Positions 15,727-24,772 of a stretch of 64,000 nucleotides of DNA are shown piece by piece. Position numbers and translations under genes: made by a program. The first letter of the stretch is position 1; the number at the start of each line of letters is the position of its first letter. Source of the DNA: Bradyrhizobium sp. CCBAU 51627 (lineage in GTDB: Bacteria > Pseudomonadota > Alphaproteobacteria > Rhizobiales > Xanthobacteraceae); the NCBI RefSeq assembly GCF_028128765.1, contig NZ_LBJG01000092.1:181842-245841 (forward strand), read 5' to 3'. Under the pieces are notes generated by a model that had not been told where the DNA came from, did not search any database, and saw nothing but the letters and a program-made list of their open reading frames with translations.

Positions 15727-17415
15727 TCAGGCCGCGCGGACCGAGTCCAGGAACTGCGCGACCTCGACCTTGAGGCGCGTGCTGTCGGTCGCCAGCGATT
15801 TCGCCGCCGAGAGCACCTCGACCGAGGCCTCGCCGGTTTCGATCGCACCGCGCTGCACGTCGGAGATGTTCGACGAGACCTCCTGGGTGCCGACCGAGGC
15901 TTGCTGAACGTTGCGCGATATCTCCTGCGTCGCAGCGCCTTGTTCCTCGACCGCGGCGGCGATCGCCGCCGAGACTTCGGAGAGCCGCTCGATGGTGCCG
16001 CCGATCTCCTCGATGGCGCTGACGGATTCCTGCGTGGCGGCCTGGATGCCCGAGACCTGCGCCCCGATCTCGCCGGTCGCCTTGGCGGTCTGTTCCGCCA
16101 GTGCCTTGACCTCGGAGGCGACGACCGCGAAGCCGCGGCCAGCCTCGCCCGCGCGCGCCGCCTCGATGGTGGCGTTCAACGCCAGAAGATTGGTCTGGCC
16201 TGCGATCGTGTTGATGAGCTCGACGACGTCGCCGATGCGGGCGGCCGCCTGCGACAGCTCGTTGACGCGCGCGTTGGTCCGCGTCGCCTGTTCGACGGCC
16301 TCCGCCGCCATCCGCGCCGAGTCCTGCACGCGGCGGCTGATCTCGGTGATGGAGGAGGACAGCTCCTCCGAGGCGGATGCCACGGCCTGCACGTTGGTGG
16401 AGGCCTCCTCGGAAGCCGCGGCCACGACGGTCGCCAGCTCCTGTCCACGACGCGCCGTGTTGGTCAGCGTCGATGCGGAAGCCTCGAGCTCGGTCGAGGC
16501 CGATGACACCGTCCCGACGACCTCGCCGATCATGGTTTCGAACTTGCGGGTGATGGCATCGACGCGGCGGCCACGTTCGATCTTGGCCTCGGCGTCGGCA
16601 GCGGCGGCCTCGTCGGCAGCTTTCTTGGCGATCAGCGCCTCCTTGAAGATCTGGAGCGCATCCGCCATCGAGCCGATCTCGGTCCGCTCGCCACGGTGAG
16701 GCACCTCGGCCGTGAGGTCGCCCTCGCCGAGCGACTGCATCGGCTTGATGATGGACGCAATGCCCCGCGAGACGTCGCGCACGAGATAATAAGCGGCGCC
16801 GATCGCGATCGCGACCGAGAGCACGATGATGCCGACCAGCACGCGGAAGATGGCGGCGTAGCTGTCAGCGGCCTGCTTCGTTTCCAGCTCGGCGCCGTGG
16901 TTGTTCAACTCGATACCCTTCTGGAGCAGGGGATCCGCCGCCTGGGCCATCTTCGCGACCTTGGTCTGCAACATCTCGTTGGCGTCGTTCGGGAACTTGC
17001 CGGGGCTCTTGCGCGACAGCGCCATGGTCTCCTGAACGCCGGTCAGGTATGCCGCCCAAGCCTTGGTCCACTGCTCGTAGATCGAGCGTTCCTCCGGCGA
17101 GGTGATCAGGCCTTCATAGATCTTGCGGGTCTTCTCGATGCGCTCGCGCAGCGGAGCCATGCGCTTCTCCGCGGCGTCCTTGCCCTCAATGCTCTCCTGC
17201 ATCAGATGCAGGCGAAGGACAACGCGCAGTTCGTTGATGTCGGCGCGCATCGAGCCGAGCGCGCGCACGCTCGGCAGCCAGCTCTCTGCGATCTCGACGG
17301 TGTGCGAATTGATGTTCTGCATGGTGCCGATCGCCACCACGCCCACGCCGGCGAGCGAGAGCACCAACACTGACAACACGGTCAGAAGCTTGAAGACGAT
17401 CGACAACTTCGACAT
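15727..17415 (-). CDS. Methyl-accepting chemotaxis protein
   Basis: This 562-aa receptor begins at ATG 17415; a GTG one codon upstream is possible. Residues about 8-30 form the first membrane helix. A four-helix-bundle periplasmic sensor (about 35-188, with ITSPEERSIYEQWTKAWAAYL) and a second helix (about 190-212) follow. Next come a HAMP domain and the cytoplasmic signalling hairpin with the tip region GQTNLLALNATIEAARAGEAGRGFAVVASEV. The C-terminus FLDSVRAA lacks a CheR-tethering pentapeptide. It shares the signalling half almost word for word with the receptor at 17963-19705. Confidence 0.95.
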   Translation of the reverse strand: MSKLSIVFKLLTVLSVLVLSLAGVGVVAIGTMQNINSHTVEIAESWLPSVRALGSMRADINELRVVLRLHLMQESIEGKDAAEKRMAPLRERIEKTRKIYEGLITSPEERSIYEQWTKAWAAYLTGVQETMALSRKSPGKFPNDANEMLQTKVAKMAQAADPLLQKGIELNNHGAELETKQAADSYAAIFRVLVGIIVLSVAIAIGAAYYLVRDVSRGIASIIKPMQSLGEGDLTAEVPHRGERTEIGSMADALQIFKEALIAKKAADEAAAADAEAKIERGRRVDAITRKFETMIGEVVGTVSSASTELEASASTLTNTARRGQELATVVAAASEEASTNVQAVASASEELSSSITEISRRVQDSARMAAEAVEQATRTNARVNELSQAAARIGDVVELINTIAGQTNLLALNATIEAARAGEAGRGFAVVASEVKALAEQTAKATGEIGAQVSGIQAATQESVSAIEEIGGTIERLSEVSAAIAAAVEEQGAATQEISRNVQQASVGTQEVSSNISDVQRGAIETGEASVEVLSAAKSLATDSTRLKVEVAQFLDSVRAA

Positions 17416-17695
17416 CACGACAAATCCCGATGATACCTAGCAACGCGCAAGTCACCCTCACCGCGACCGTCGGACGGCGGGTGGAGTCATTCCAACAATT
17501 CTAGCTGGTTCTTATCCGGTAAAGATTGCACCTATCATCGCAAACAGGCGTTAACAGGAGCCTAGTGGAAGTACTGATCTACCAGCTCCCGACACTTCCG
17601 CCGACCGCAACCATGTGTTGCAACGGCGGAGATATCTCGTCACCCAGCACTCGGCACCAGCGCGATGCAGCGTCGGTGGATGCTGAGCTACGCCG

Positions 17696-17962
17696 TCACG
17701 CGGCTCGCACCGAATCCAGGAAACGTGCCTCCTGCGACAGCGACTGCGCGGCCGAGTGCACCTGCGCCGAGGCCGCTCCGGCCTCACCTGCACCGCGCTG
17801 GACCTCGCCGACATGTCCGAGGTGCCCTGCGCGGCGTGCTGGATGTTGCGGGAGATTTCCTGCATGGCTGCGCCTTGCTCTTCGACCGCAACCGCGATGG
17901 TCGAGGAAATCTCTCGACATCCGCGCGATGGTGTCGCCAATCTCCTTGATCGCGCCGCGCCG
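17696..17962 (-). pseudogene. Decayed C-terminal remnant of a third chemoreceptor
   Basis: On the minus strand GAIKEIGDTIARMS reads in one frame, EEQGAAMQEISRNIQHAAQG in a second frame and EVQRGAGEAGAASAQVHSAA through RFLDSVRAA-stop in a third. Together they match the last ~90 residues of the flanking receptors with at least two frameshifts and short deletions. One deletion falls between the TSDMSA and EVQRGA blocks and one before RFLDSVRAA. It begins immediately after the stop of the upstream receptor (17963). This is most simply the tail of a tandem copy lost by recombination. Confidence 0.85.
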
Positions 17963-19705
17963 TCAAGCCGCGCGCACGTTGCTCAAGAACTTGTCGACCT
18001 CGAGCTTAAGCCGATTGCTGTCGCCGGACAGCATCTGCGCAGCGGACAGAACCTGCGACGACGCCGAGCCAGTCTCGCCCGCGCCGCGCTGCACGTTGGT
18101 GATGTTGGCGGACACCTGATGGGTGCCTGCGGCTGCCTGTTGCACGTTGCGGGAGATTTCCTGAGTGGCCGCGCCCTGCTCTTCCACGGCAGCAGCGATG
18201 GTGGAGGAAATTTCCGACAGTTTTTCGATGGTATCGCTGATGTCCTTGATGGCGCCGACCGATTCCTGCGTTGCGGTCTGGATGCTGGCGATCTGCTGGC
18301 CGATCTCGCCGGTTGCCTTGGCCGTCTGCTCGGCGAGCGCCTTGACCTCGGAAGCGACGACGGCAAAACCCCTGCCGGCTTCACCGGCGCGCGCCGCCTC
18401 GATCGTTGCGTTGAGCGCCAGCAGGTTGGTCTGGCCCGCGATGCTGTTGATCAGTTCGACGACGTCGCCGATGCGCGTCGCCGCCTTGGACAATTCGCTG
18501 ACGCGCTCGGTGGTGGTGCGGGCCTGCCCGACCGCCTCGCTGGCGACGCGCGCCGATTCCTGCACCTGGCGGCTGATCTCCGTAATCGAGGAGGACAGTT
18601 CCTCGGTTGCGGAAGCCACCGACTGCACATTGGTGGAAGCTTCCTCCGAGGCCGCCGCCACCACGGTGGTGAGCTGCTGGGTGCGCTCGGCGGTCGAGGT
18701 CAGCGTCGTAGCGGACGCTTCGAGCTCGGTCGAGGCCGACGATACCGTGCCGACGATCTCGCCGACGGCACCTTCGAAGCTGTCGGCGAGCCTGCGCATT
18801 TCCGCCTTGCGTTGCTCTGCGGCGATCTGATCCTGCCGCATCTTGGCTTCCGCTTCCTCGCGCGCCTTCTGCTCGGACACGATCTTGAATTTCTCGACGG
18901 CGCCGGCGACCTCGCCGACCTCGTCGTTGCGGCCGAGTCCCGGCAGCACGACCGAGAAGTCACCGCCTGCGAGCCTCTCCATCGCAACCGTCAGCGCCCG
19001 CATCGGCCGCGCGATGCTGAAGACGGAAAAGATGCACGCACCGATCAGAACCAACGCGACCAGGACGCCAGTGACCAACGACGTCCGCGCGACGGAGGCG
19101 GCTTCTGCTTCCGCAGCAGTGCGCGCATCGGCGCTGCCCTGCTTGGCGAAGCTGGTGATCTGGTCGGCCAGCGTGGAGATCTCTTGGTTGATCGGCGCCA
19201 GCGTTTCCATGCGGAAGTGGTCGATTTCGGCCGTCAGCTTGGCGAGTTGCGCCGCCCCGTCGCCATCCTTTTTCCCGTCGATCGCGAGCTGCTGCTTGCG
19301 GATCGATTCGACCTGCTGCTCTCCTTTGCCGAAATCGCCGACCAGCGCCGTCAGGCGATCAATCCGCCTGCGGTTTTCCGGCGAGTTGGAGAGCTTCGCC
19401 ATTTCGTCCGTGAATTTCAGGGCGGCCGTCTGGCGGTCGTGAAAAAAGGTGACTGCCTTCTGCATCTCGGCCGGTGAGGTCGAGACCAGGATGTCGCGAA
19501 TTCCGATCTGCATCCCGCGCACCGAGGCCTTCGCCTCGGCGGCATTCTGCGCGACCGCCTGCTGACCGAATGCTGCGCCGCTGAGCCTCTGGACCTCGGC
19601 ACCTCCGCTCATCTGAAGGAAGATCATCAGCGCCACAAGGCCGATGGTCAGCGCCGAGGTGACGGCGAGCTTGGTGCCAATTCGCAGGTTCTGAATGAAC
19701 ATCAT
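17963..19705 (-). CDS. Methyl-accepting chemotaxis protein
   Basis: This 580-aa receptor has its first membrane helix in LAVTSALTIGLVALMIFL and a periplasmic helical domain to about residue 210. The second helix is LVTGVLVALVLIGACIFSV. HAMP (IARPMRALTVAMERLAGGDFSVVLPGLG) and a coiled-coil adaptor rich in Glu/Ala/Lys follow. The conserved signalling tip is GQTNLLALNATIEAARAGEAG. It ends FLSNVRAA. ATG 19705 or the adjacent ATG may be used. It lies head to tail with the other receptor, and a broken third copy separates them. The ligand is unknown. Confidence 0.95.
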   Translation of the reverse strand: MMFIQNLRIGTKLAVTSALTIGLVALMIFLQMSGGAEVQRLSGAAFGQQAVAQNAAEAKASVRGMQIGIRDILVSTSPAEMQKAVTFFHDRQTAALKFTDEMAKLSNSPENRRRIDRLTALVGDFGKGEQQVESIRKQQLAIDGKKDGDGAAQLAKLTAEIDHFRMETLAPINQEISTLADQITSFAKQGSADARTAAEAEAASVARTSLVTGVLVALVLIGACIFSVFSIARPMRALTVAMERLAGGDFSVVLPGLGRNDEVGEVAGAVEKFKIVSEQKAREEAEAKMRQDQIAAEQRKAEMRRLADSFEGAVGEIVGTVSSASTELEASATTLTSTAERTQQLTTVVAAASEEASTNVQSVASATEELSSSITEISRQVQESARVASEAVGQARTTTERVSELSKAATRIGDVVELINSIAGQTNLLALNATIEAARAGEAGRGFAVVASEVKALAEQTAKATGEIGQQIASIQTATQESVGAIKDISDTIEKLSEISSTIAAAVEEQGAATQEISRNVQQAAAGTHQVSANITNVQRGAGETGSASSQVLSAAQMLSGDSNRLKLEVDKFLSNVRAA

Positions 19706-19892
19706 TGCATAAGTCCTCGGGTACGCATCGCCGCGGCGGCGAAGCGCGTTAACGGCCCGAGAAGGCTAACCGCCGGGTTCCTCATTAACGTTAAGCTGCA
19801 GGGCTCACCGCGTGCGTAGAAATACGGAGAACACCGCCCAAATTGCCGAACTTGCACAGCTTTCGCGTGCAGATCTGCAGAGGCTAGTTTCG

Positions 19893-20159
19893 TTAACGAG
19901 GGTCCGCATTTGCACGTGTGTCCCTGCAGCCCGTGGCCTCGCCGACCAGGCTGATGCGAAACACCGGCTCCTTGTCCTCGTCGAGCAGCTCCATGCACCA
20001 TTTCGCGTTCGGCTTCAGATTGCGCGAGATGCTGCCGCGCAGATTGGCGCAGACTTCAGTCATCTCGGTCCAGGCCGCAGCGCGATCCTCGAACTCGTAC
20101 GGCTGGTCGGCGGCACCGGAATAGCGGCCGGTGCTGATGCGGAAGAAATACAGCGACAT
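19893..20159 (-). CDS. DUF6894 family small protein
   Basis: This 88-aa protein begins MSLYFFRISTGRYSGAADQ and contains YEFEDRAAAWTEMTEVCANLRGSISR, then W-x-x-E-L-L-D and EPVFRISLVGE. This is the layout of the small DUF6894 proteins abundant in Bradyrhizobium and Methylobacterium. They are short alpha/beta proteins of unknown role, often with the sequence F-D-x-x-D/E-A-R near the start. The gene is monocistronic as far as visible. Confidence 0.8.
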   Translation of the reverse strand: MSLYFFRISTGRYSGAADQPYEFEDRAAAWTEMTEVCANLRGSISRNLKPNAKWCMELLDEDKEPVFRISLVGEATGCRDTRANADPR

Positions 20160-20328
20160 CGTTGAACCCGTTCGTAGGACCGCCCCCCGGCCGTCGCGCA
20201 GGCTGGGGCGCCAGTCGCTACCAACGCATGAAAAGCGCGGGCCGTATGACTACGGCGCCGCGGCTTCACAAGCGGTACATTGTGTCAGAGGCGGGCAACG
20301 ACAATGCGCGGTGGCTTCGCGCAGGATG

Positions 20329-20931
20329 TCACTCGGTCGAGCGGCGCAGCTCCAGTGGAGCGTCGTTCTTCGAATCCAACTTGGGCTCGGATTTCACCGG
20401 CTCGATCCGGCTGCTCTCGACATGCGGCGTCTCGACCCGCGCGGCGACTTCAGTGCTGGATGCATTGATCGAACCGGTATGCTCCGAGCTGCGCAGCGAG
20501 CGCGGCCGTGCGACGGCGCGCGCCATCAGCATCTGGTTGCCGCCCTGGTGATGGAAGTCACAATAGGCGAAGCCCATGCCCGAGACGGAGCCGCGGAAGC
20601 TGCGATCGTCGGTCTTTTCCAGGTTGAAACAAGGCTCGAACGGGATGCCCTTGATCGAGGCGCAGACATTCTGGCCGCGGATCTGGAGCGTATTGCCCGG
20701 AAGCCGGATGTGGCGCACCGGGCCCGAGCCCGAGAACTGCACCGCGCCGGCGGCGCCGAGGTCGTCGAGGATCCGGCCTGCACCGCGGGTGCCGTCGAAG
20801 CAGGTGAAGGCGAACACCTTGCCGGCGACGAAGCGACGCGCCTCGTCCGCATTCATGCCCCCGGCCAAGGCGATGGCCGGCGCAAACGTCACGGCCGCCG
20901 TGACAGCCCCCAACACAATACGCGCAAGCAT
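20329..20931 (-). CDS. Conserved secreted hypothetical protein, 200 aa
   Basis: A signal peptide (MLARIVLGAVTAAVTFAPAIALAGG) precedes a compact domain of about 110 residues. That domain has Cys residues in FTCFDGTRG, NVCASI, EPCFNLEK and AYCDFHH, which could form two disulfides in the periplasm. After about residue 130 the sequence turns polar and low complexity (RSLRSSEHTGSINAS and on to the end), probably disordered. ATG 20931 is preferred to a TTG two codons upstream because of the GGAG spacing. I recognise no named domain. Confidence 0.78.
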   Translation of the reverse strand: MLARIVLGAVTAAVTFAPAIALAGGMNADEARRFVAGKVFAFTCFDGTRGAGRILDDLGAAGAVQFSGSGPVRHIRLPGNTLQIRGQNVCASIKGIPFEPCFNLEKTDDRSFRGSVSGMGFAYCDFHHQGGNQMLMARAVARPRSLRSSEHTGSINASSTEVAARVETPHVESSRIEPVKSEPKLDSKNDAPLELRRSTE

Positions 20932-21044
20932 GCTCAACTCCGAACTAACCCCCGCAGCGGGCGATGCCTTGTCTCTTTACCCGCTGCTTACCATACGAAC
21001 CATGGCGACATTGAAGCAGCTTGGTTGGTAAAGTCTGAACGTCG

Positions 21045-22031
21045 TTAGACAATTTTTACCACGATGCGACCGCGGACCTGGCCAGCCAGGATTTTCGCAC
21101 CCCATTCCGGAACTTGGCCGAGCGAAATTTCCGTAGTAATTTCAGCTAGTTTTGCCCGATCCAGATCGGAAGCAAGGCGCTGCCAGGCGGCTTTTCGCGG
21201 CTCAATCGGGCACATCACGGAATCGATGCCGAGAAGGCACACTCCGCGCAAAATGAAGGGTGCGACAGAAGACGGCAGGTCCATGCCGGCCGCGAGACCG
21301 CAGGCGGCGATGGCGCCGCCATACTTCGTCATCGACAGCAGATTCGCGAGCGTGGTCGAGCCCACGCTATCAACGCCGCCTGCCCAGCGCTCCCTGGCCA
21401 GCGGTTTTGCCGGGGCCGACAATTCATTGCGGTCGATGATTTCGGCGGCACCCAGGCTTTTCAGGTAGTCGGCCTCGGAGCCGCGGCCGGTCGAGGCGAT
21501 GACATGATAGCCGAGCTTCGACAGCACCGCCGTGGCAACCGAGCCAACGCCGCCAGCCGCGCCGGTCACGATGACAGGGCCGCTCTTCGGCGAGACGCCG
21601 TGCTTTTCCAGCGCCAGCACCGAGAGCATCGCGGTGAACCCGGCGGTGCCGATCGCCATGGCATCGCGCGCCGACAGGCCCTGCGGCAAGGCGACCAGCC
21701 AGTCGCCCTTGACGCGCGCCTTCTCGGCATAGGCGCCGAGATGGGTCTCGCCCATGCCCCAGCCAGTGCAGACGACCTTGTCGCCCGCTTTCCATTGCGG
21801 GTGGGATGAGGTCTCGACCGTGCCTGCGAAATCGATGCCGGCGATCATCGGGAAGCGCCGCACCACGGGCGCCTTGCCTGTGAGCGCCAGGCCGTCCTTG
21901 TAGTTCAGCGTCGACCATTCCACGCGGACGGTGACGTCGCCCTCCATCAGCTCCGCTTCGTCGAACTGCGTGAGCTGCGCGGTGGTCCCCTTGTCCGCCT
22001 TGTCGATCCGGATTGCCTTGAATGTGGCCAC
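21045..22031 (-). CDS. acuI: AcuI/YhdH-type acryloyl-CoA reductase (MDR family)
   Basis: This 328-aa zinc-free medium-chain reductase starts at GTG 22031. Motifs include VEWSTLNYKDGLALTGKAPVV, PMIAGIDFAGTVE and the NADPH-binding VIVTGAAGGVGSVATAVLSKLGYHVIASTGR, the last near residue 150. The family reduces acryloyl-CoA to propionyl-CoA with NADPH and detoxifies reactive enoyl-CoA. The characteristic block GVDSVGSTTLANLLSMTKYGG is present. The MFS gene lies 42 bp upstream on the same strand and may be co-transcribed. Confidence 0.92.
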   Translation of the reverse strand: MATFKAIRIDKADKGTTAQLTQFDEAELMEGDVTVRVEWSTLNYKDGLALTGKAPVVRRFPMIAGIDFAGTVETSSHPQWKAGDKVVCTGWGMGETHLGAYAEKARVKGDWLVALPQGLSARDAMAIGTAGFTAMLSVLALEKHGVSPKSGPVIVTGAAGGVGSVATAVLSKLGYHVIASTGRGSEADYLKSLGAAEIIDRNELSAPAKPLARERWAGGVDSVGSTTLANLLSMTKYGGAIAACGLAAGMDLPSSVAPFILRGVCLLGIDSVMCPIEPRKAAWQRLASDLDRAKLAEITTEISLGQVPEWGAKILAGQVRGRIVVKIV

Positions 22032-22073
22032 GGCCTGAACTCCCTGACTTGTTTGACCGGGATGTTTAGCCGA

Positions 22074-23339
22074 TCAGGCCGGCTGCGCAACCGCTCGTGC
22101 GACCGGTTTCTCCACGATCGGGAGATTGATCAGGGCGGAGAGCACGCCGAACAGGATGGAGAGCCACCAGATCGGCGTGTAGGAACCGAACCGTTCGAAC
22201 ACGATGCCCCCGAGCCAGACGCCGAGGAAGCCGCCGACCTGATGGCTGACGAAGGCGAAGCCATAGAGGGTTGCAAGCCAGCGCGTGCCGAACATCAACG
22301 CCACCAGCGACGAGGTCGGCGGCACCGTCGACAGCCAGGTCAGGCCGGAAACCGCGCCGAACGCGATCGCCGAGAATGGCGTGATCGGGAAGGAGATGAA
22401 GGCGAGCGTCGTGAGCGCACGGGTGAAATAGATCGCCGACAGGATGTAGCGCTTGGGCACCGAGTTCTGGAGATAGCCGACGCTGAGCGAACCCATGATG
22501 TTGAACAGGCCGATTGCCGCGATCACCCAGCCGCCGGTTTGCGCCGAGATGCCGCGGTCGACCAGGAATGCTGGCAGGTGCACGGTGATGAACGCGAGCT
22601 GGAAGCCGCAGGTGAAGAAGCCGAGCACCAAGAGCACATAGGAGCGATGGCCGAAGGCTTCCACCAGCGCCTTGGTGATGGTCTGCTCGTCCGTGGGCGC
22701 CGTGCTGGCGCTGCTTGCGACCGGCGGCGTGGAGATGGCCAGCGCCAGCGGGATGATCAGCAGCATCAGGAAGCCGAACACGCTGAGCGCCTGCTGCCAG
22801 CCGAAATTGTCGATCAGCGCCACGCCGATCGGCGCGAACAGGAATTGGCCGAGCGAGCCCGCCGCCGTGCCGGCGCCGAGCGCGAGGCCGCGCTTCTCGG
22901 CCGGCAGCAGTTTCGTGAACGCCGTCAGCACCAGGTTGAACGAGCAGCCGGCGAGACCGAAGCCGACCATCACGCCCGCGCCGATATCGAGTGACAGCGG
23001 CGTCGACGAAAAGCGCATCAAGAGAAGCCCGCCGGCATAGAGCAGGGCGCCGACGCACATCACGCGGAACAGGCCGAAGCGATCGGCGATTGCACCGGCA
23101 AGCGGCTGGCCCAATCCCCACAATAGATTCTGCACGGCGATGGCGAGGCCAAATACGTCGCGGCCCCAGGCGAATTCATGGCTCATCGGCTGCACGAAGA
23201 AGCCCAGCGCCGAGCGCGGGCCGAAACCGAGCATGCCGATCGCACAGCCGCAGAGAATGATCACGGCCGGCGTGCGCCAGCTGGGCGAGCGAGAGGAAGG
23301 AGCGAGTTCGCCGGCCTGGATCGACATGCTGTTCCCCAT
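22074..23339 (-). CDS. MFS transporter
   Basis: This 421-aa protein has about 12 hydrophobic helices and the loop 2-3 signature in GLGQPLAGAIADRFGLFRVM (G-x-x-x-D-R-x-G). The second half repeats the pattern after a cytoplasmic loop near residue 215 (TPPVASSASTAPTDEQ). It resembles oxalate/formate- or monocarboxylate-type carriers of alphaproteobacteria, but the substrate cannot be read from sequence. ATG 23339 is used; ATG 23327 has the better-placed GGGGAAC and may be the true start. Two direct repeats upstream (23418-23460) may control it. Confidence 0.88.
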   Translation of the reverse strand: MGNSMSIQAGELAPSSRSPSWRTPAVIILCGCAIGMLGFGPRSALGFFVQPMSHEFAWGRDVFGLAIAVQNLLWGLGQPLAGAIADRFGLFRVMCVGALLYAGGLLLMRFSSTPLSLDIGAGVMVGFGLAGCSFNLVLTAFTKLLPAEKRGLALGAGTAAGSLGQFLFAPIGVALIDNFGWQQALSVFGFLMLLIIPLALAISTPPVASSASTAPTDEQTITKALVEAFGHRSYVLLVLGFFTCGFQLAFITVHLPAFLVDRGISAQTGGWVIAAIGLFNIMGSLSVGYLQNSVPKRYILSAIYFTRALTTLAFISFPITPFSAIAFGAVSGLTWLSTVPPTSSLVALMFGTRWLATLYGFAFVSHQVGGFLGVWLGGIVFERFGSYTPIWWLSILFGVLSALINLPIVEKPVARAVAQPA

Positions 23340-23417
23340 CCATGTTGGCGGCCCGCAGATCAGCGACCGCGAGTCAGCCGTTTAATGCACATGCATGAAA
23401 ATCCCAAGTCAAAAAGG

Positions 23418-23460
23418 ATTGCGTTTCACGGGGGGCAGCCGCGGAAGCATTGCGTTTCAC
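23418..23460. repeat. Pair of 12-bp direct repeats
   Basis: ATTGCGTTTCAC occurs at 23418-23429 and again at 23449-23460, 31 bases apart start to start (about three helical turns). Their position 80-120 bp upstream of the MFS start suggests a regulator binding twice on the same DNA face. No regulator is identified. Confidence 0.5.
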
Positions 23461-23548
23461 CGCGGCCGCGGGCGTGCAAAGCGCGACTTGACAGGAATGT
23501 GTGCGGCGGGACCTAGCGGACCCGTCCAAGCCGTGTTATCTTAGATTT

Positions 23549-23568
23549 ACTCATATTGAGCATATATA
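23549..23568 (+). promoter_or_regulatory. NadQ-type operator, distal copy
   Basis: ACTCATATTGAGCATATATA contains the inverted repeat CTCA-TAT-TGAG. It is identical over 20 bases to the copy at 23621-23640. It lies about 90-110 bp upstream of nadA. Assignment to NadQ rests on gene context and memory of such palindromes before alphaproteobacterial nadABC operons. Confidence 0.65.
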
Positions 23569-23612
23569 GATCCTCTGACGTCCACCGGCCCTTCGGCCGG
23601 ATTTCTCAGGCC

Positions 23613-23640
23613 TCATATATACTCATATTGAGCATATATA
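23613..23640 (+). promoter_or_regulatory. NadQ-type operator, proximal copy
   Basis: The core CTCA-TAT-TGAG is flanked by TATATA on the left and CATATATA on the right, making a longer imperfect palindrome than the distal copy. Its start is 72 bp from that of the distal site, close to seven helical turns. It ends 19 bases before nadA ATG and would cover the promoter or leader, fitting repression. Confidence 0.68.
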
Positions 23641-23659
23641 ACCTACATGGGAGGCTTCG

Positions 23660-24763
23660 ATGCCGATCACTGCAATTTACGGTCCCGACGATTTTGCCAA
23701 TCGCCCGCCGGACCAAGCGACCTCCAGCCCGGTCGCGCCTGCGCGAGCCGCGCCCGCGCTGCCGAGGCCTCCGCTGGAATGGACAAGCGAGGTCGAACGC
23801 GCCACGGCGCCGATCTACGCGCGTGTCAAGCACGTGATCCCGCCGATCGAGTGGCCGCTGATGGCGCCGACGATCCACGCGATCAACAAGCTCAAGCGCG
23901 CGCGCAACGCGGTGATCCTCGCACACAACTACCAGGCGCCGGAGATCTTTCACGGCGTCGCGGACATTGGCGGCGATTCGCTCCAACTCGCCGTCGAGGC
24001 CACCAAGGTGAAGGCCGATGTCATCGTCCAGTGCGGCGTGCACTTCATGGCGGAGACGTCGAAGCTGCTCAATCCTGAGAAGACGGTGCTGATCCCCGAT
24101 GCTCGCGCCGGCTGCTCGCTCGCGGCCAGCATCACCGGCGCCGACGTGCGGCTGCTCCGCGAAAGATTTCCCGGCGTACCTATCGTTGCCTATGTCAACA
24201 CCTCGGCGGAGGTGAAGGCCGAGGTCGACATCTGCTGCACCTCGTCGAACGCGGTGCAAGTGGTGGAGAGCCTCAACGCACCGAGCGTGATCTTCCTGCC
24301 CGACCGCTATCTTGCGACCTATGTCGCCTCGAAGATCAAGGTGAAGATCATCGCCTGGAAGGGCGCCTGCGAAGTGCATGAGCGCTTCACCGGCGATGAG
24401 CTGCGCGCCTTCCGCGACGCCGATCCGTCGGTGCAGATCATCGCACATCCTGAATGTCCGCCGGACGTGTTGGCGGAGGCCGACTTCACCGGTTCGACCG
24501 CGCACATGATCAACTGGGTGCGCGAGCGGCGGCCGAAGCGCCTGGTCATGATCACGGAATGCTCGATGGCCGACAATGTTCGCGCCGAGCTGCCCGACGT
24601 GGAAATGCTGCGTCCCTGCAATCTCTGCCCGCACATGAAGCGCATCACGCTCGCGAACATTCTGGAGAGCCTGCTGACGCTCGGAGAAGAGGTGACGATC
24701 GATCCGGCGCTTGCAGAGCGCGCGCGCCGCTCGGTCGAACGGATGATCAATCTGAAGAATTGA
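23660..24763 (+). CDS. nadA: Quinolinate synthase
   Basis: This 367-aa enzyme condenses iminoaspartate with dihydroxyacetone phosphate to quinolinate. Recognisable segments are ILAHNYQAPEIFHGVADIGGDSL, VIVQCGVHFMAETSKLL, VDICCTSSNA, AHPECPPDVL and RPCNLCPHMKRITL. The conserved Cys residues in VQCGV, HPEC-region and CNLCPHM supply the [4Fe-4S] ligands. About 60 N-terminal residues precede the usual core and are Pro/Ala-rich. ATG 23660 has GGGAGG upstream. It is the first gene of nadABC, downstream of two palindromic operators. Confidence 0.97.
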   Translation: MPITAIYGPDDFANRPPDQATSSPVAPARAAPALPRPPLEWTSEVERATAPIYARVKHVIPPIEWPLMAPTIHAINKLKRARNAVILAHNYQAPEIFHGVADIGGDSLQLAVEATKVKADVIVQCGVHFMAETSKLLNPEKTVLIPDARAGCSLAASITGADVRLLRERFPGVPIVAYVNTSAEVKAEVDICCTSSNAVQVVESLNAPSVIFLPDRYLATYVASKIKVKIIAWKGACEVHERFTGDELRAFRDADPSVQIIAHPECPPDVLAEADFTGSTAHMINWVRERRPKRLVMITECSMADNVRAELPDVEMLRPCNLCPHMKRITLANILESLLTLGEEVTIDPALAERARRSVERMINLKN

Positions 24764-24772
24764 GGGCGAGAC

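Larger units (their letters stand above)
23340..23659. other. Divergent control region between MFS and nadA
   Basis: This 320-bp gap is markedly more AT-rich toward nadA. Near the MFS start it holds a pair of 12-base direct repeats (23418-23460). Near nadA it holds two palindromic NadQ-type sites with a GC hairpin (23585-23600) between them. I see no ORF with coding character in it. Confidence 0.7.

Noticed and set aside
17526..19477. Plus-strand frames of 197 and 573 codons across the receptors
   Set aside because: Frames opposite chemoreceptor coding sequence with repetitive composition; the receptors on the minus strand are certain.
23585..23600. GC hairpin in the nadA leader as a terminator or riboswitch
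   Set aside because: A 6-bp stem with a 4-base loop followed by ATTTCT is too weak for a terminator, and no aptamer-like structure surrounds it. It is only noted as lying between the two operators.
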